Below are positions 7,962 through 17,385 of a DNA stretch of 64,000 bases, one piece after another. The position numbers and the translations under genes were made by a program. Numbering within the stretch: the first letter of the stretch is position 1; each line of letters begins with the position of its first letter. Below the pieces are notes generated by a model. That model made no database searches, was not told where the DNA came from, and saw only the letters and a list, made by a program, of their open reading frames with translations. The stretch spans positions 1,612,001 through 1,676,000 of the forward strand of contig NZ_CP013070.1 in NCBI RefSeq assembly GCF_000264945.2, written 5' to 3'. The DNA is from Sphingobium indicum B90A (lineage in GTDB: Bacteria > Pseudomonadota > Alphaproteobacteria > Sphingomonadales > Sphingomonadaceae).

Positions 7962-9046
7962 GGCTGGAACACGGCCTTCACGCCGGACTGCACCATCTGC
8001 GCCAGCCGCGCCGCGTCCCAGTTGGTCAGGCGGATGCAGCCATGGCTTTCCGTCCGCCCGATGGTCTGCGGCTCCGGCGTGCCGTGAATGCCGTAATGCG
8101 GCTTGGACAGGTCGATCCACACCACGCCGACAGGGCCGTTCGGGCCGGGCTTCAACACCGCCTTCTCGTCCGTGGAGGAGGCATCCCAGAACAGGTCGGG
8201 ATTATAATGAAAGTCAGGATTGCGGCTCAACCCCTTGATTTCCCAGGTTCCAATCGGCAACGGATCATGCTGTGACCCCATGGTGGCGGGAAATTGCGCG
8301 ATCAGCCCGTTCTGCGCATCATAGGCCCTCAGCACCCCGTCCGACTTGTCGACGACGATATGGTCGGCCTGTGGCTGGTCCCTGGCGACCCCCAGCGACG
8401 CCAGGGTTTCGCCCCAGCCCCGTTCGTCCCCCTCGATCCGCGCCACCGGCTGGTTGGCGATGGCGGGCACGCGGATAGTGGCGCCCGCGCCGACCTTCGT
8501 ATCCGGCGCATTGAGCGCTGCCAGCACCTCCGGCCGGGTGTGGAACCGCTCGGCCAGCTTCTCCAGCAGATTGCGATAGCCGAGCGCAGGCAGCTTCGCC
8601 TGATCGTTCAGATCCTTGGGAACCGCGAAGAACGGCCCCTTCGCGAACCCCGCCGGGATCGTCACCAGCCATGTTGCGGGCTGCGGCCGGTCGCCCAGCA
8701 GCGCCCTGGCGGTCGCTTCATCATATCGCCCCGTAGTCGGCAGGCCCCTCGCCTCCTGAAAACCCTTGAGCGCGGTGGTGAAGGACATGCCCTCCTTCCC
8801 GTCCAGCACGCCGGGCGAAAAGCCCGCCCGGTCCAGCGCCACCTGCGCCTGCAACACCGCCTCCACCCGCGCAGGCGATCCCGCCGGTTCCGGCACGATG
8901 ACGAAGCCATAGGGATCGGCGGGCCGGGCCGCGGCATCCTTCGCCTGAGGGGAAGCGGCATTGGACGGAGCGCTCTCGTCCGCGTCCGTCACGGTCATGT
9001 TGCAGGCCGAACATAGCGATGCGAGGATCAAGGCATAGGTTTTCAA
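7958..9046 (-). CDS. L,D-transpeptidase (YkuD domain) with peptidoglycan-binding domain
   Basis: Cross-links peptidoglycan stem peptides or attaches proteins to them in the periplasm. The N-terminus MKTYALILASLCSACN is a signal sequence, and the Cys near 15 may be a lipidation site although the lipobox is imperfect. A PG_binding_1 domain occupies about 58-115. The YkuD domain covers roughly 235-362, with the catalytic motif HGTPEP...SHGCIRL near the end. The layout matches ErfK/YcbB-like enzymes of this class. It is the first gene of a two-gene operon with the M23 peptidase. The 450 bp upstream are dominated by repeats. Confidence 0.92.
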   Translation of the reverse strand: MKTYALILASLCSACNMTVTDADESAPSNAASPQAKDAAARPADPYGFVIVPEPAGSPARVEAVLQAQVALDRAGFSPGVLDGKEGMSFTTALKGFQEARGLPTTGRYDEATARALLGDRPQPATWLVTIPAGFAKGPFFAVPKDLNDQAKLPALGYRNLLEKLAERFHTRPEVLAALNAPDTKVGAGATIRVPAIANQPVARIEGDERGWGETLASLGVARDQPQADHIVVDKSDGVLRAYDAQNGLIAQFPATMGSQHDPLPIGTWEIKGLSRNPDFHYNPDLFWDASSTDEKAVLKPGPNGPVGVVWIDLSKPHYGIHGTPEPQTIGRTESHGCIRLTNWDAARLAQMVQSGVKAVFQP

Positions 9047-9109
9047 GGCGATACTCTCCCGATTATGGAAGAGAAAACGCGCAAAGTGCAGGAAAGCTGC
9101 CTACCTCCC

Positions 9110-9190
9110 TTCTGCCACCGTGCTCCTGCCTCTCCCATCGCTCCTGCTTCTCCCACCGTGCTCCTGCGAAGGCAGGAGCCCAGTTCAGAC
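9110..9190. repeat. GCTCCTGC-type palindromic repeat
   Basis: Three copies of CTCCTGC occur here, ending in the perfect hairpin GCTCCTGCGAAGGCAGGAGC near 9160-9179 followed by CCAGTTC. The mirrored motif GGCTCCTGCCTTCGCAGG lies at 9474-9491, and related motifs occur near 28146 and 58519. It is the first part of the gene-free stretch 9047-9494. Confidence 0.65.
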
Positions 9191-9224
9191 GGTGCGATGA
9201 TTCACTTAACTAAGGGCAGGACTA

Positions 9225-9462
9225 GGCAGCGTGGACAAATTCGAAAATGTCGTGAAATGGCCATCCCAAGACATTCCCCTCCCGTAAACGGGAGGGGTTA
9301 GGGGTGGGCGCGAGCGGAGCGAGCTTCTGACTTGGCCGTTGCAAAACAACGCGGATGTTGCGCCAGCCCACCCCCTAACCCCCTCCCGCTTGCGGGAGGG
9401 GGAATGACAGGAAACCACCCAAATCACTCAGTCCGGCAAGTCTTGAATTTGTCCACGCTGCC
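9225..9462. repeat. Outer composite element, copy A (carries a type-1 palindrome)
   Basis: The ends are inverted: GGCAGCGTGGACAAATTC on the left and GAATTTGTCCACGCTGCC on the right. Inside the left end is AAAATGTCGTGAAATGGCC; inside the right end is AAATCACTCAGTCCGG. The interior (9272-9406) is a type-1 palindrome. The same outer ends recur at 30611-30862 with a different interior and, inverted, at 40552-40797. Confidence 0.8.
9272..9406. repeat. Type-1 palindromic repeat nested in outer element A
   Basis: Terminal hairpins TCCCGTAAACGGGA and CCCGCTTGCGGG with flanking GGTTAGGGGTGGGC and GCCCACCCCCTAACC, and a central CGAGCGGAGCGAGC segment plus CGTTGCAAAACAACG. It is the same family as the repeat at 6587-6722. 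Confidence 0.8.
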
Positions 9463-9494
9463 CAGGCTCCTGCCTTCGCAGGAGCACGGCGCGT

Positions 9495-10187
9495 TCATTT
9501 CCGCGCCAACACCGCCTCGAAAGCCGCCACGCCCGCCCGCGGCCCTTCCGGATGGCCCCACACCGCCCCGCTCACCGCCAGGAAATCCGCCCCCGCCTTC
9601 ACCAGCGGCGCGGCGTTCTCCGCCGTGATGCCGCCAATGGCGACGCAGGGCAGTTCGAACAGCGCCGTCCACCAGCCCAGGATCGACGGATCGGGCCGAT
9701 AATGGGTTTCCTTGGTCGTCGTCGGATAAAAGGCCCCGAAGGCGACATAATCCGCCCCAGCCTCGCCCGCTTCCATCGCCAGATGACGGCTGTCATGGCA
9801 GGTGACGCCGATCTGCACCGACGGCCCCAGCAACCTGCGCGCTTCCTTCGGGTCGCCATCCCCCTGCCCCAGATGCACCCCATCCGCGCCCAGTCTTTTC
9901 GCCAGCGCCATGCTGTCGTTGACGATGAAGGCGACGTCCCGTTCGGCGCAGAGCTTCTGGAGCGGTTCGGCGGCGCGGGCGACGGCGTCTTCGTCCAGCC
10001 CCTTCAACCGCAACTGGAACGCCGCGACGCCGCCCCCGTCGAAGGCGGCGGCCATTCTGTCGGCAAAGTCCGCCCCGATCGCCGGCGGCGAGATCAGGTA
10101 AAGCTGGCAGGCTGGACGAAAGCCCTGCTCGAAACGGTCGGCGAAATTCGGATCGAGGGCGAGTTCTTCGTCGGTGAAATCGGTCAT
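9495..10187 (-). CDS. thiE: Thiamine phosphate synthase
   Basis: Condenses the pyrimidine and thiazole moieties to thiamine monophosphate. TIM-barrel protein of 230 residues. Family motifs seen: FQLRLKG near residue 55 (the usual VQLREK equivalent, with changes), IVNDSMALA near 90, GVHLGQGD near 105, [10 protein letters not shown] near 155 and the phosphate-binding [11 protein letters not shown] near 185. The ATG at 10187 follows GGCGAGGGGC. It is alone and divergent from the DUF72 gene; no TPP riboswitch is evident in the 76-bp gap. Specificity is slightly uncertain because the QLREK motif is altered. Confidence 0.88.
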   Translation of the reverse strand: MTDFTDEELALDPNFADRFEQGFRPACQLYLISPPAIGADFADRMAAAFDGGGVAAFQLRLKGLDEDAVARAAEPLQKLCAERDVAFIVNDSMALAKRLGADGVHLGQGDGDPKEARRLLGPSVQIGVTCHDSRHLAMEAGEAGADYVAFGAFYPTTTKETHYRPDPSILGWWTALFELPCVAIGGITAENAAPLVKAGADFLAVSGAVWGHPEGPRAGVAAFEAVLARK

Positions 10188-10263
10188 GCCCCTCGCCTTA
10201 GCCGCTTTTGGACGGATTGGAAAAGAGGGGGAGCCTATTCCACCCCGCCCACGTTTCCTCCCC

Positions 10264-10989
10264 ATGATCAGGATCGGCTGCTCAGGATGGAATTACCGGG
10301 ATTGGCGCGGGCGCTTCTACCCGGAGAAGATGGCGGCGAAAAACTGGTTCGCCTTCTACGCCGAACAGTTCGACACGGTGGAGATCAACAACAGCTTCTA
10401 CCGCCTGCCCAGCCCGGAAACGGTCGACAAATGGCGCGAACAGGCGCCCAGCGGCTTCTGCTATGCGGCCAAGGCGAACCGCTATCTGACGCAGATGAAG
10501 AAGCTCAAGGATTGCGAGGAGCCGCTGGAAAGGATGATGGCGTCCTTCGCCCATTTCGGCGACAGCCTTGGGCCTGTCCTCTATCAACTGCCGCCGCATT
10601 TCACGCTGGACCTGCCCCGGCTGGAGGATTTCCTGCGCATCGCCCCGCGCCATCCGGTTCCGGTCTTCGAATTCCGGCACCCAAGCTGGTATGTGGATGA
10701 GGTCTATGCCTTGCTGGAACGCCACGGCGCCGCCTTTTGCGTCCACGACATGCCCGGCTCGGCCAGTCCCCGGCTGGCCGTCGGCACGACCGCCTATGTC
10801 CGCTTCCACGGCACGAAGGGCAAATATCGCGGCGGCTATTCCCGCGAAAGGTTGGAGGACTGGGCCGAATGGATGAAGGCGCAGAGCCGCGAAGGCCGGA
10901 CCGTCTGGGCCTATTTCAACAATGATTATGACGCGCAGGCCATCACCGACGCGCGCATATTGAGGGAAGCCATCGGAAGCGGGAACTGA
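10264..10989 (+). CDS. DUF72 family protein (YecE-like)
   Basis: A TIM-barrel-like family of unknown biochemical role. Family landmarks are the N-terminus [30 protein letters not shown] near residue 45, FEFRHPSW near 140, and [12 protein letters not shown] near the end. The 241 residues fit the usual 230-300. An earlier in-frame start at 10174 would overlap thiE on the other strand and adds nothing conserved. It stands alone, with a type-2 repeat following. Confidence 0.9.
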   Translation: MIRIGCSGWNYRDWRGRFYPEKMAAKNWFAFYAEQFDTVEINNSFYRLPSPETVDKWREQAPSGFCYAAKANRYLTQMKKLKDCEEPLERMMASFAHFGDSLGPVLYQLPPHFTLDLPRLEDFLRIAPRHPVPVFEFRHPSWYVDEVYALLERHGAAFCVHDMPGSASPRLAVGTTAYVRFHGTKGKYRGGYSRERLEDWAEWMKAQSREGRTVWAYFNNDYDAQAITDARILREAIGSGN

Positions 10990-11012
10990 CCATCCCTTAT
11001 CGGTCAATAGCT

Positions 11013-11170
11013 GCCACTAAATTCCTCCCTATGCGAAGCATGGGGAGGGGGACCGCCGCCGAAGGCGGTGGTGGAGGGGAAATACGCAGGTCGTGCCCCA
11101 TTCCCCTCCACCATGCTTCGCATGGTCCCCCTCCCCATCTACCGATGGGGAGGATTAAGAAGGTCCGGCC
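11013..11170. repeat. Type-2 palindromic repeat
   Basis: Begins CTGCCACTAAATTCCTCCC and contains three hairpin-forming blocks: TATGCGAAGCATGGGGAGG, a GGTGGAGGGGAA / TTCCCCTCCACC pair, and CCCCATC-TACC-GATGGGG. It ends with GGAGGATTAAGAAGGTCCG. A full second copy lies at 30650-30812 inside an outer element, and a single-hairpin relic at 21101-21140. It separates the DUF72 gene from the convergent aldolase gene. Confidence 0.8.
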
Positions 11171-11209
11171 TCCATCCAGCCAGAAGGCGCTTAAGCGCCA
11201 ATATCCCGA

Positions 11210-12106
11210 TCAAGCCGCCTTCTGCGTCGAAGCTCCATGAATCTCATCGATGGCTTCGCCCAGCGAGGCGTTGAACTCATCGTCATTCATCTGATGACGC
11301 AGGTCGTTCAGCAGAGCGCGGCTGAAGCTCGCGATGATGCCGCGATTCTTGGCCAGTTCGACGCAGGCTTCGGAGCGGGAGAAGCCGCCCGACAACGCCA
11401 CCACGCGCAGCACGCGGGGATGGTCGACCAGCGGGTCGAACAGACCGGCCTTGACCGGCAGCGACAGCTTCAACATCACCTTGTCGTCGCCCGTCATCGC
11501 GTCCAGATTCTTGAGGATTTCCTCCAGCAATATCTGGTCGGCCTCGGCGCGTTCCGGGCTCTTGATGTTGACTTCCGGCTCGATGATGGGAACCAGGCCA
11601 GCCGCCAGCACCTGCTGCCCGACCTCGAACTGCTGCCTGACGACGGCGGCAATGCCCTCGCGATTGGCGAGGTTGATGACCGAACGCTCCTTCGTGCCGA
11701 ACACGCCCAGCGCCTTGGCGCGGTGCAGCAGCGTGTCGAGGCCCGGATTGGGCTTCATCAGTTGCACGCCGTTCGCCTCATCCTCCAGCCCCTTATCGAT
11801 CTTGATGAAGGGCACGACGCCGCGCTCGATCAGCGCCTGCGGAACGGACTTGCCGCCCGCTTCGCCGTCCATGGTGCGCTCGAACAGGATCGCGCCCAGC
11901 ACCTTCTCGCCCGAAAAGACCGGCGAGGTGATGATGCGGCTGCGCATCGCGTGGATCAGGCCGAACATCTCCTCTTCATTGGTCCAGGCGTCTTCCTCGA
12001 TGCCATAGCCCTTCAGCGCCTTGGGCGTCGAACCGCCGCTCTGGTCGAGCGCCGCGATGAAGCCGTTGCCGCCCTCGATCTTCGCCTTCATGTCCTCGAA
12101 CTGCAT
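11210..12106 (-). CDS. Class I fructose-bisphosphate aldolase
   Basis: Glycolytic/gluconeogenic aldolase of the Schiff-base (class I) type found in proteobacteria. Visible landmarks: ALDQSGGSTPKAL near residue 20, IKIDKGL near 105, IIEPEVNI near 175 and the lysine-containing LKLSLPVKAG near 215. The 298 residues fit. The ATG at 12106 is preceded by AAGAGG at nine bases; an in-frame GTG at 12112 is too close to that site. It is the last gene of the tkt-gap-pgk-fba series, separated from pgk by 265 bp with two large hairpins. Confidence 0.92.
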   Translation of the reverse strand: MQFEDMKAKIEGGNGFIAALDQSGGSTPKALKGYGIEEDAWTNEEEMFGLIHAMRSRIITSPVFSGEKVLGAILFERTMDGEAGGKSVPQALIERGVVPFIKIDKGLEDEANGVQLMKPNPGLDTLLHRAKALGVFGTKERSVINLANREGIAAVVRQQFEVGQQVLAAGLVPIIEPEVNIKSPERAEADQILLEEILKNLDAMTGDDKVMLKLSLPVKAGLFDPLVDHPRVLRVVALSGGFSRSEACVELAKNRGIIASFSRALLNDLRHQMNDDEFNASLGEAIDEIHGASTQKAA

Positions 12107-12189
12107 CTGCACATACCTCTTGGTTGGAAGCGCCGCCCACCCGGCAGCGCGTCTATGGGAGGAACGCCGCGCGCGGCGTCCACGGTCGA

Positions 12190-12222
12190 GCGGGGCGCGC
12201 CACTCTCCAAGGCGCGCCCCGC
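12190..12222. other. Strong GC-rich hairpin upstream of the aldolase gene
   Basis: Perfect 12-bp stem (GCGGGGCGCGCC / GGCGCGCCCCGC) with a 9-base loop. On the plus strand it is followed by AATCTTTT, as in a terminator, but no plus-strand gene ends before it. On the minus strand, which is transcribed, there is no T-run. It may act as a leader or processing hairpin between pgk and fba. Confidence 0.5.
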
Positions 12223-12231
12223 AATCTTTTC

Positions 12232-12373
12232 AGGTTTTGCGAGGATTCGGTTCAGGGCGAAGCGAAAATGGTGGTTTTCGAGAACCGGCGCGCAGCGACC
12301 TGCAGGTCGTGAGCACCGGAAGCGCAGAAAACCGCCATTTGCAGCCCGCCATGGACCGAATCCTCCAAAACCT
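12232..12373. repeat. Long near-perfect hairpin element overlapping the pgk stop codon
   Basis: Arms of about 70 bases: the outer ends are AGGTTTTG...CAAAACCT, with GAGGATTCGGT / ACCGAATCCTC inside, and AATGGTGGTTTTC / GAAAACCGCCATT further in, all centred on CGACCTGCAGGTCG. The right end falls on the pgk stop (12372-12374). It resembles a short non-coding repeat or MITE relic. No second copy is seen in this window. Confidence 0.75.
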
Positions 12374-13574
12374 AGGCCATCAAGGCCTTTACGCCCGGCA
12401 GTTCCTTGCCTTCCATCCACTCCAGGAAAGCGCCGCCAGCGGTCGAGACGAAGCTGAAATCGCCCGCCACGCCCGCATGGTTGAGCGCCGCCACGGTGTC
12501 GCCCCCGCCCGCTACGGAGGTCAGCCCGCCTTCCTTGGTGAGCGCCGCCGCCGTCTTCGCCAGCGCCACGGTCGCCTTGTCGAAGGGCGCGATCTCGAAC
12601 GCGCCGAGCGGGCCGTTCCACACCAAAGTCCGGCAGTTCTTGATCGCATCGCCCAATGCCTCGACGGCGGCCGGACCGACGTCCAGGATCATCTCGTCCT
12701 CGGCCACCTCATGCACGTTGCAGGTGCGCAAGGAGGGCGGGTTGGCGGCAAATTCCTTCGCCACGACGACGTCATAGGGCAGATGGATGGTGCAGCCCGC
12801 CGCTTCCGCCTTGTCGAAGATCGCCTCCGCCGTCGCGGCCAGATCCTTCTCGCACAGCGACTTGCCGACATCGACGCCGCGCGCGAACAGGAAGGTATTG
12901 GCCATGCCGCCGCCGATGATCAGATGGTCGACCTTCGCGACCAGATTGTTCAGCACGTCGAGCTTGGTCGACACTTTCGCGCCGCCCACGACCGCCGCGA
13001 CCGGCTTCACCGGCTCGCCCAGCGCGGCCTGGAGCGCGTCCAGTTCCTTCTCCATCGAACGCCCGGCAAAGGCGGGCAGCTTGTGCGCCAGACCCTCGGT
13101 CGAAACATGGGCGCGGTGAGCGGCGGAGAAAGCATCGTTCACATAGAGATCGCCGATCGCCGCCATCGCTTCCGCCAGCGCGGGATCATTCTTCTCCTCG
13201 CCTGCATGGAAGCGCGTATTCTCCAGGATCGAGATGTCGCCGTTGCGCATCACCTTGATGCCGTCCGTCGCCGCCTCGCCCTGGCAATCGGGGATGAACT
13301 GCACGTCGCGGCCCAGCACCGCCGTCAGCGGGCGGGTAATCTTCGACAGCGAATATTCCGGGTTCTTCTGCCCCTTGGGACGGCCGAAATGAGCGAGGAT
13401 CAGCACCTTCGCGCCCCGGTCGGCCAGTTCCAGCACGGTCGGCATGGCGGCGCGCAGGCGGGTGTCGTCCGTCACGGAGCCATCCTGCATCGGCACGTTC
13501 AGATCCTCGCGCACCAGCACCACCTTGCCCGTGATGTCCCCCATGTCGTCGAGTGTCTTGAACGGCTTTGCCAT
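12372..13574 (-). CDS. pgk: Phosphoglycerate kinase
   Basis: Interconverts 1,3-bisphosphoglycerate and 3-phosphoglycerate with ADP/ATP. 400 residues, normal length. N-terminal substrate site [14 protein letters not shown] near residue 20 and [11 protein letters not shown] near 60; hinge and nucleotide-domain motifs [12 protein letters not shown] near 200 and [13 protein letters not shown] near 350. The ATG at 13574 follows GGGAGCGATC. It lies downstream of gap, beyond a terminator hairpin, so some independent transcription is possible. The stop codon is embedded in the end of a long hairpin repeat. Confidence 0.97.
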   Translation of the reverse strand: MAKPFKTLDDMGDITGKVVLVREDLNVPMQDGSVTDDTRLRAAMPTVLELADRGAKVLILAHFGRPKGQKNPEYSLSKITRPLTAVLGRDVQFIPDCQGEAATDGIKVMRNGDISILENTRFHAGEEKNDPALAEAMAAIGDLYVNDAFSAAHRAHVSTEGLAHKLPAFAGRSMEKELDALQAALGEPVKPVAAVVGGAKVSTKLDVLNNLVAKVDHLIIGGGMANTFLFARGVDVGKSLCEKDLAATAEAIFDKAEAAGCTIHLPYDVVVAKEFAANPPSLRTCNVHEVAEDEMILDVGPAAVEALGDAIKNCRTLVWNGPLGAFEIAPFDKATVALAKTAAALTKEGGLTSVAGGGDTVAALNHAGVAGDFSFVSTAGGAFLEWMEGKELPGVKALMA

Positions 13575-13603
13575 GATCGCTCCCTGTAATGCGTGGAATT
13601 GGA

Positions 13604-13638
13604 TGAAAAACCCCGCCGGATCGGTCCGGCGGGGTTAT
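13604..13638 (-). terminator. Rho-independent terminator after gap
   Basis: On the minus strand, AACCCCGCCGGA-CCGA-TCCGGCGGGG is followed by TTTTTC, immediately after the gap stop codon. The stem has at least 11 GC-rich pairs. It should reduce read-through from gap into pgk. Confidence 0.85.
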
Positions 13639-13643
13639 GTCGT

Positions 13644-14654
13644 TTAGAGGAACTTCGCCACGACGCCGCTGGTGTCGATCATGCGGTTCGAAAAGCCCCA
13701 TTCATTGTCGTACCAGCTCAGCACGCGGACCAGCGTGCCGTCGATCACGGCCGTTTCCAGGCTGTCGACGGTCGAGCTGCGCGCATCGCCATTATAGTCG
13801 ATGGACACCAGCGGCTCGTCCGAATAGCCCAATATGCCCTTGAGCGGCCCGGCCTCCGAAGCGGCCTTCAGCAGCTCGTTGACTTCCTGGACGCTGGTCG
13901 AACGCTTGGCGATGAACTTCAGGTCGACGACCGAGACGTTCGGCGTCGGCACGCGCACCGACGAACCGTCCAGCTTGCCCTTGAGTTCCGGCATCACCTC
14001 GCCCACGGCGCGGGCGGCGCCGGTGGTGGTCGGGATCATCGACACGGCGGCAGCGCGGGCGCGGCGCATGTCCTTGTGCAACTGGTCCAGCGTGTTCTGG
14101 TCGTTGGTGTAGCTGTGGATCGTGGTCATGAAGCCCTTTTCGATGCCCAGGGCGTCGTGCAGGACTTTCGCGAGCGGAGCCAGGCAGTTGGTGGTGCAGC
14201 TCGCGTTGGAGATCACCACGTCGTCGGCGCTCAGCGTCTCATGGTTGACGCCGAACACCACGGTCTTGTCGACGCCGGTCGCGGGGGCGGAGATGATGAC
14301 GCGCTTGGCCCCGGCGGTCAGGTGCGCGCTGGCCTTCGCCTTGTCGGCGAAGATGCCGGTGCATTCCAGCGCGATTTCCACGCCCTGCGCGGCATGCGGC
14401 AGCTTGGAGGGGTCGCGCTCCGCCGTGACGGCGATGCGCTTGCCGTTGATGATCAGCGCGTCGCCGTCGACGCTGACTTCACCGCCCCAGTTGCCGTGGA
14501 CGCTGTCGCGCTTGAACAGCAGGGCATTGGACTTGGCGTCGCCCAGGTCGTTGATGCTCACCAGTTCCAGATCATGGTCGGTCCGCGACAGGATCGCGCG
14601 CGCCACCAGACGGCCGATACGGCCGAAACCGTTGATTGCTACCTTCGTTGCCAC
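13644..14654 (-). CDS. gap: Glyceraldehyde-3-phosphate dehydrogenase, type I
   Basis: NAD(P)-dependent oxidative phosphorylation of glyceraldehyde-3-phosphate. The N-terminal Rossmann motif INGFGRIGR, the catalytic-cysteine motif SNASCTTNC near residue 155, and the C-terminal [13 protein letters not shown] are intact; 336 residues is standard. The start is a GTG at 14654 (GTG GCA ACG), preceded by GGGAG about ten bases upstream; no ATG is suitable. Asp in INDLGD near residue 37 suggests NAD preference, by analogy with the family. It follows tkt closely. Confidence 0.96.
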   Translation of the reverse strand: MATKVAINGFGRIGRLVARAILSRTDHDLELVSINDLGDAKSNALLFKRDSVHGNWGGEVSVDGDALIINGKRIAVTAERDPSKLPHAAQGVEIALECTGIFADKAKASAHLTAGAKRVIISAPATGVDKTVVFGVNHETLSADDVVISNASCTTNCLAPLAKVLHDALGIEKGFMTTIHSYTNDQNTLDQLHKDMRRARAAAVSMIPTTTGAARAVGEVMPELKGKLDGSSVRVPTPNVSVVDLKFIAKRSTSVQEVNELLKAASEAGPLKGILGYSDEPLVSIDYNGDARSSTVDSLETAVIDGTLVRVLSWYDNEWGFSNRMIDTSGVVAKFL

Positions 14655-14681
14655 TGCACTTGTCTCCCGGTTGGTTGAATT

Positions 14682-16649
14682 TCAGTCGAGCGCGGCCACG
14701 ATGCGCGGCGCGATCTTGGCGGCCGTCAGGCCGAAATGATCGTAAAGAACGTCCGCCGGAGCCGAAGCGCCGAACGTGTCGATGCCGAAGCGCAGCCCGG
14801 CGATGCCGACATAACGCTCCCACCCGAAAGTCGTGCCCGCCTCGATGGAGCAGCGCAGCACATGATGCGGCAGCAGATCGTCCTTATAGGCCTGCGGCTG
14901 CGCATCGAAATGCGCCCAGCTGGGCATGGAGACGACATCCGCGCCGATGCCCTGCTCCTCCAGCAGCGCGGCGGTGGCGACGGCGATCTCGACCTCGGAG
15001 CCGGTGGCGACCAGCACCACCTTGCGCTCGGCGGTCGCGGCCTTCAGCCGATAGGCGCCCCTGGCCGACAGATTCTCGCCCGCCTTCTCGGTGCGCAACT
15101 GCGGCAGGTTCTGCCGGGTCAGCGCCAGCACCGACGGGCCGTCCGCATCCTTCAGCGCCAGTTCCCAGCATTCCGCCGTCTCGACGATGTCCGCCGGACG
15201 ATAGACGTCCAGGTTCGGGATCATGCGCAGCGACATGACATGCTCGACCGGCTGGTGGGTCGGGCCGTCCTCGCCCAGGCCGATGGAGTCATGGGTCAGC
15301 ACATGGATGGCGCGGATCTGCTGGAGCGCGGCCAGGCGGATGCCGCCGCGCATATAGTCGGAAAACACCAGGAAGGTGCCGCCATAGGGAATGACGCCGC
15401 CATGCAGCGCCATGCCGTTCATCGCGCAGGCCATGCCGAATTCGCGGATGCCATAATAGACGTAGCGGCCCGAATAATCGTCCTTCGTCAGCGGCCCGGT
15501 CGACTTGGTCTTGGTGTTGTTGGAGCCGGTCAGGTCCGCCGAACCGCCCAGCGTCTCGGGCAGCAGGTCGTTGATCGCGCCCAGCGCCAGTTCGCTCGCC
15601 CTGCGGGTGGCGACCTTCTGCGGATTGGCGATCAGCGTGTCGATATAGGCGTCGAGCGAGAAACCGGCGGGGAGTTCGCCGGCCATGCGCCGCTCGAATT
15701 CCGCCTTGTGCGCGTTGGAGCCGAGACGATCCGCCCAGGCCGCGCGGGCGTCGCCGCCCTTGGCGCCAATGGCCTTCCAGGCGGCGGCGATGTCTTCGGG
15801 AATGACGAAAGGCTCGGCCGACCAGCCCAGGAATTCGCGAGCCGCGGCGACTTCCGCCTCGCCCAGCGCGGACCCATGGACGCCCGAAGTCCCCGCCTTG
15901 TTCGGCGCGCCATAGCCGATCTTGGTGGCGCAGGCGACCAGCGACGGACGCGGATCGGCCAGCGCCTCGTCGATGGCGCGGCGCACATCGGCCACGTCAT
16001 GGCCGTCGCACGACACCACATGCCATCCGGTCGCGGCATAGCGCGCCCGCACATCCTCGCTGCTCGACAGGTCGACCGCGCCGTCGATGGTGATCTTGTT
16101 GTCGTCCCACAGCACGATCAGGCGGCCGAGGTTCAGATGCCCCGCCAGGCCGATGGCCTCATGGTTGACGCCTTCCATCAGGCAGCCGTCGCCTGCCAGC
16201 ACCCAGGTGCGGTGATCGACCAGTTCGTCGCCGAACTGCGCGTTCAGATGCCGCTCGGCAATCGCCATGCCCACGGCGGTGGCCAGGCCCGAACCCAGCG
16301 GCCCGGTGGTCGCCTCCACGCCCGCCAGTTCGAAATTCTCCGGATGCCCGGCGCAGGGGCTGCCCAGTTGCCGGAAATTCGCGATGTCCTCCATGGTCGG
16401 GCGCGCATAGCCGGTCAGGTGCAGCAGCGAGTAGATCAGCATCGACCCATGGCCCGCCGACAGCACGAAACGGTCGCGGTCGGCCCATTTCGGCGCCTTC
16501 GGATCGAATTTCAGATAGTCCTTGAACAGCACCGTGGCGACGTCCGCCATGCCCATCGGCATGCCCGGATGGCCGCTGTTGGCGGCCTGCACCGCGTCCA
16601 TGGAAAGCGCCCGTATGGCGTTGGCGAGGGACTTTTCGGAAACGGTCAT
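14682..16649 (-). CDS. tkt: Transketolase
   Basis: ThDP-dependent transfer of two-carbon units in the pentose phosphate pathway. 655 residues, the usual length. Motifs: NSGHPGMPMGMAD near residue 25, the ThDP/Mg signature GDGCLMEGVNHEA near 150, and the transketolase signature GEDGPTHQPVEH near 460. The ATG at 16649 gives MTVSEKSLANAIR, matching the family; longer frames upstream are not conserved. It is first in the leftward tkt-gap-pgk-fba block, and its promoter must lie in 16650-16822, shared with the divergent zapA unit. Confidence 0.97.
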   Translation of the reverse strand: MTVSEKSLANAIRALSMDAVQAANSGHPGMPMGMADVATVLFKDYLKFDPKAPKWADRDRFVLSAGHGSMLIYSLLHLTGYARPTMEDIANFRQLGSPCAGHPENFELAGVEATTGPLGSGLATAVGMAIAERHLNAQFGDELVDHRTWVLAGDGCLMEGVNHEAIGLAGHLNLGRLIVLWDDNKITIDGAVDLSSSEDVRARYAATGWHVVSCDGHDVADVRRAIDEALADPRPSLVACATKIGYGAPNKAGTSGVHGSALGEAEVAAAREFLGWSAEPFVIPEDIAAAWKAIGAKGGDARAAWADRLGSNAHKAEFERRMAGELPAGFSLDAYIDTLIANPQKVATRRASELALGAINDLLPETLGGSADLTGSNNTKTKSTGPLTKDDYSGRYVYYGIREFGMACAMNGMALHGGVIPYGGTFLVFSDYMRGGIRLAALQQIRAIHVLTHDSIGLGEDGPTHQPVEHVMSLRMIPNLDVYRPADIVETAECWELALKDADGPSVLALTRQNLPQLRTEKAGENLSARGAYRLKAATAERKVVLVATGSEVEIAVATAALLEEQGIGADVVSMPSWAHFDAQPQAYKDDLLPHHVLRCSIEAGTTFGWERYVGIAGLRFGIDTFGASAPADVLYDHFGLTAAKIAPRIVAALD

Positions 16650-16822
16650 CGAAGCGGCGTCTTTCCTGGCTTGTCTATGGCCCCCTGTTAAGGCCAGCGA
16701 ATCGAAATTGCGCCCCCTTTGTCGCCTCAGGGACAAGGCGTCAACCACGGGTGGCCCCCAGGCTGCGCCAAGCCGCCGAATGACGGCTTTTGCGCGGCGA
16801 AAACTTTGTCTATGCGTGGAAC

Positions 16823-17050
16823 ATGGCAAGTGACCGAATGATGCAGGCCATCCGCACGCTGGAGCGCGCGATCGACCGGCTGGAACAGGATGTGGAAGGC
16901 CTTGCGGCCGCGCCTGTCCCCTCTTCCGACCTCCCAGCCGGCGCCCTGCCCGGCATCGACGCCGCCGCCGCCCGCACGGCGCTGCGGTCGCTGGACAGTC
17001 TCATCACCGAATTGAAGGGGCAGGACGTGAAGGAACGGGCCGGTGGCTGA
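16823..17050 (+). CDS. Small coiled-coil protein upstream of zapA
   Basis: 75 residues, predicted soluble. The first third (IRTLERAIDRLEQDVEGL) has a clear heptad pattern, and a second helical stretch (ARTALRSLDSLITELKGQ) follows a Pro/Ala-rich linker. It overlaps the zapA GTG start by 8 bases, so the pair is probably co-translated. Position next to zapA suggests a cell-division connection, but I recognise no family and that is inference from context only. Confidence 0.75.
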   Translation: MASDRMMQAIRTLERAIDRLEQDVEGLAAAPVPSSDLPAGALPGIDAAAARTALRSLDSLITELKGQDVKERAGG

Positions 17051-17378
17051 AACCACATTGCACATCGCCGGGCGCGTCTACGACCTGCGCTGCCGCGACG
17101 GGGAGGAGGCGCATCTGGCGCATCTCGCCAATCTGATCGAGCGCAAGGCGCGGCTGGCGCAGCAGAACACGCCGGGGTTGACCGAAGTGCGCACGCTGCT
17201 GTTCGCCGCGCTGTTCCTCGCCGACGAACTCAATGACCTCAAGCGCGAGGCGATAGGGCGGCAACAGACGCTGGCGCTGGAGTCCGGGGACGAACCGGCT
17301 GCCCGCGCGCTCGAATCCCTCGCCACGCGCATAGAAAAGCTGCGCGAAAGACTTGTCGCAGCTTCGCCCGAAGCCTAG
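17043..17378 (+). CDS. zapA: Cell division protein ZapA
   Basis: Small FtsZ-associated protein that promotes Z-ring assembly. 111 residues with the family layout: beta-rich N-terminal part ETTLHIAGRVYDLRC followed by HLAHLANLIERKA and a long C-terminal coiled coil (about 60-105). The start is GTG at 17043, inside the end of the preceding small gene. The downstream order 6S RNA then fau is the classic proteobacterial arrangement and supports the assignment. Confidence 0.9.
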   Translation: MAETTLHIAGRVYDLRCRDGEEAHLAHLANLIERKARLAQQNTPGLTEVRTLLFAALFLADELNDLKREAIGRQQTLALESGDEPAARALESLATRIEKLRERLVAASPEA

Positions 17379-17385
17379 ATAGAGA

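Noticed and set aside
9047..9494. Possible small genes within the 450-bp gap
   Set aside because: Open frames there only translate the palindromic repeats into Pro/Arg-rich sequence and have no supported start.
12190..12230. Hairpin plus T-run as a terminator
   Set aside because: The T-run follows on the plus strand, but genes on both sides are on the minus strand; reported only as a hairpin.
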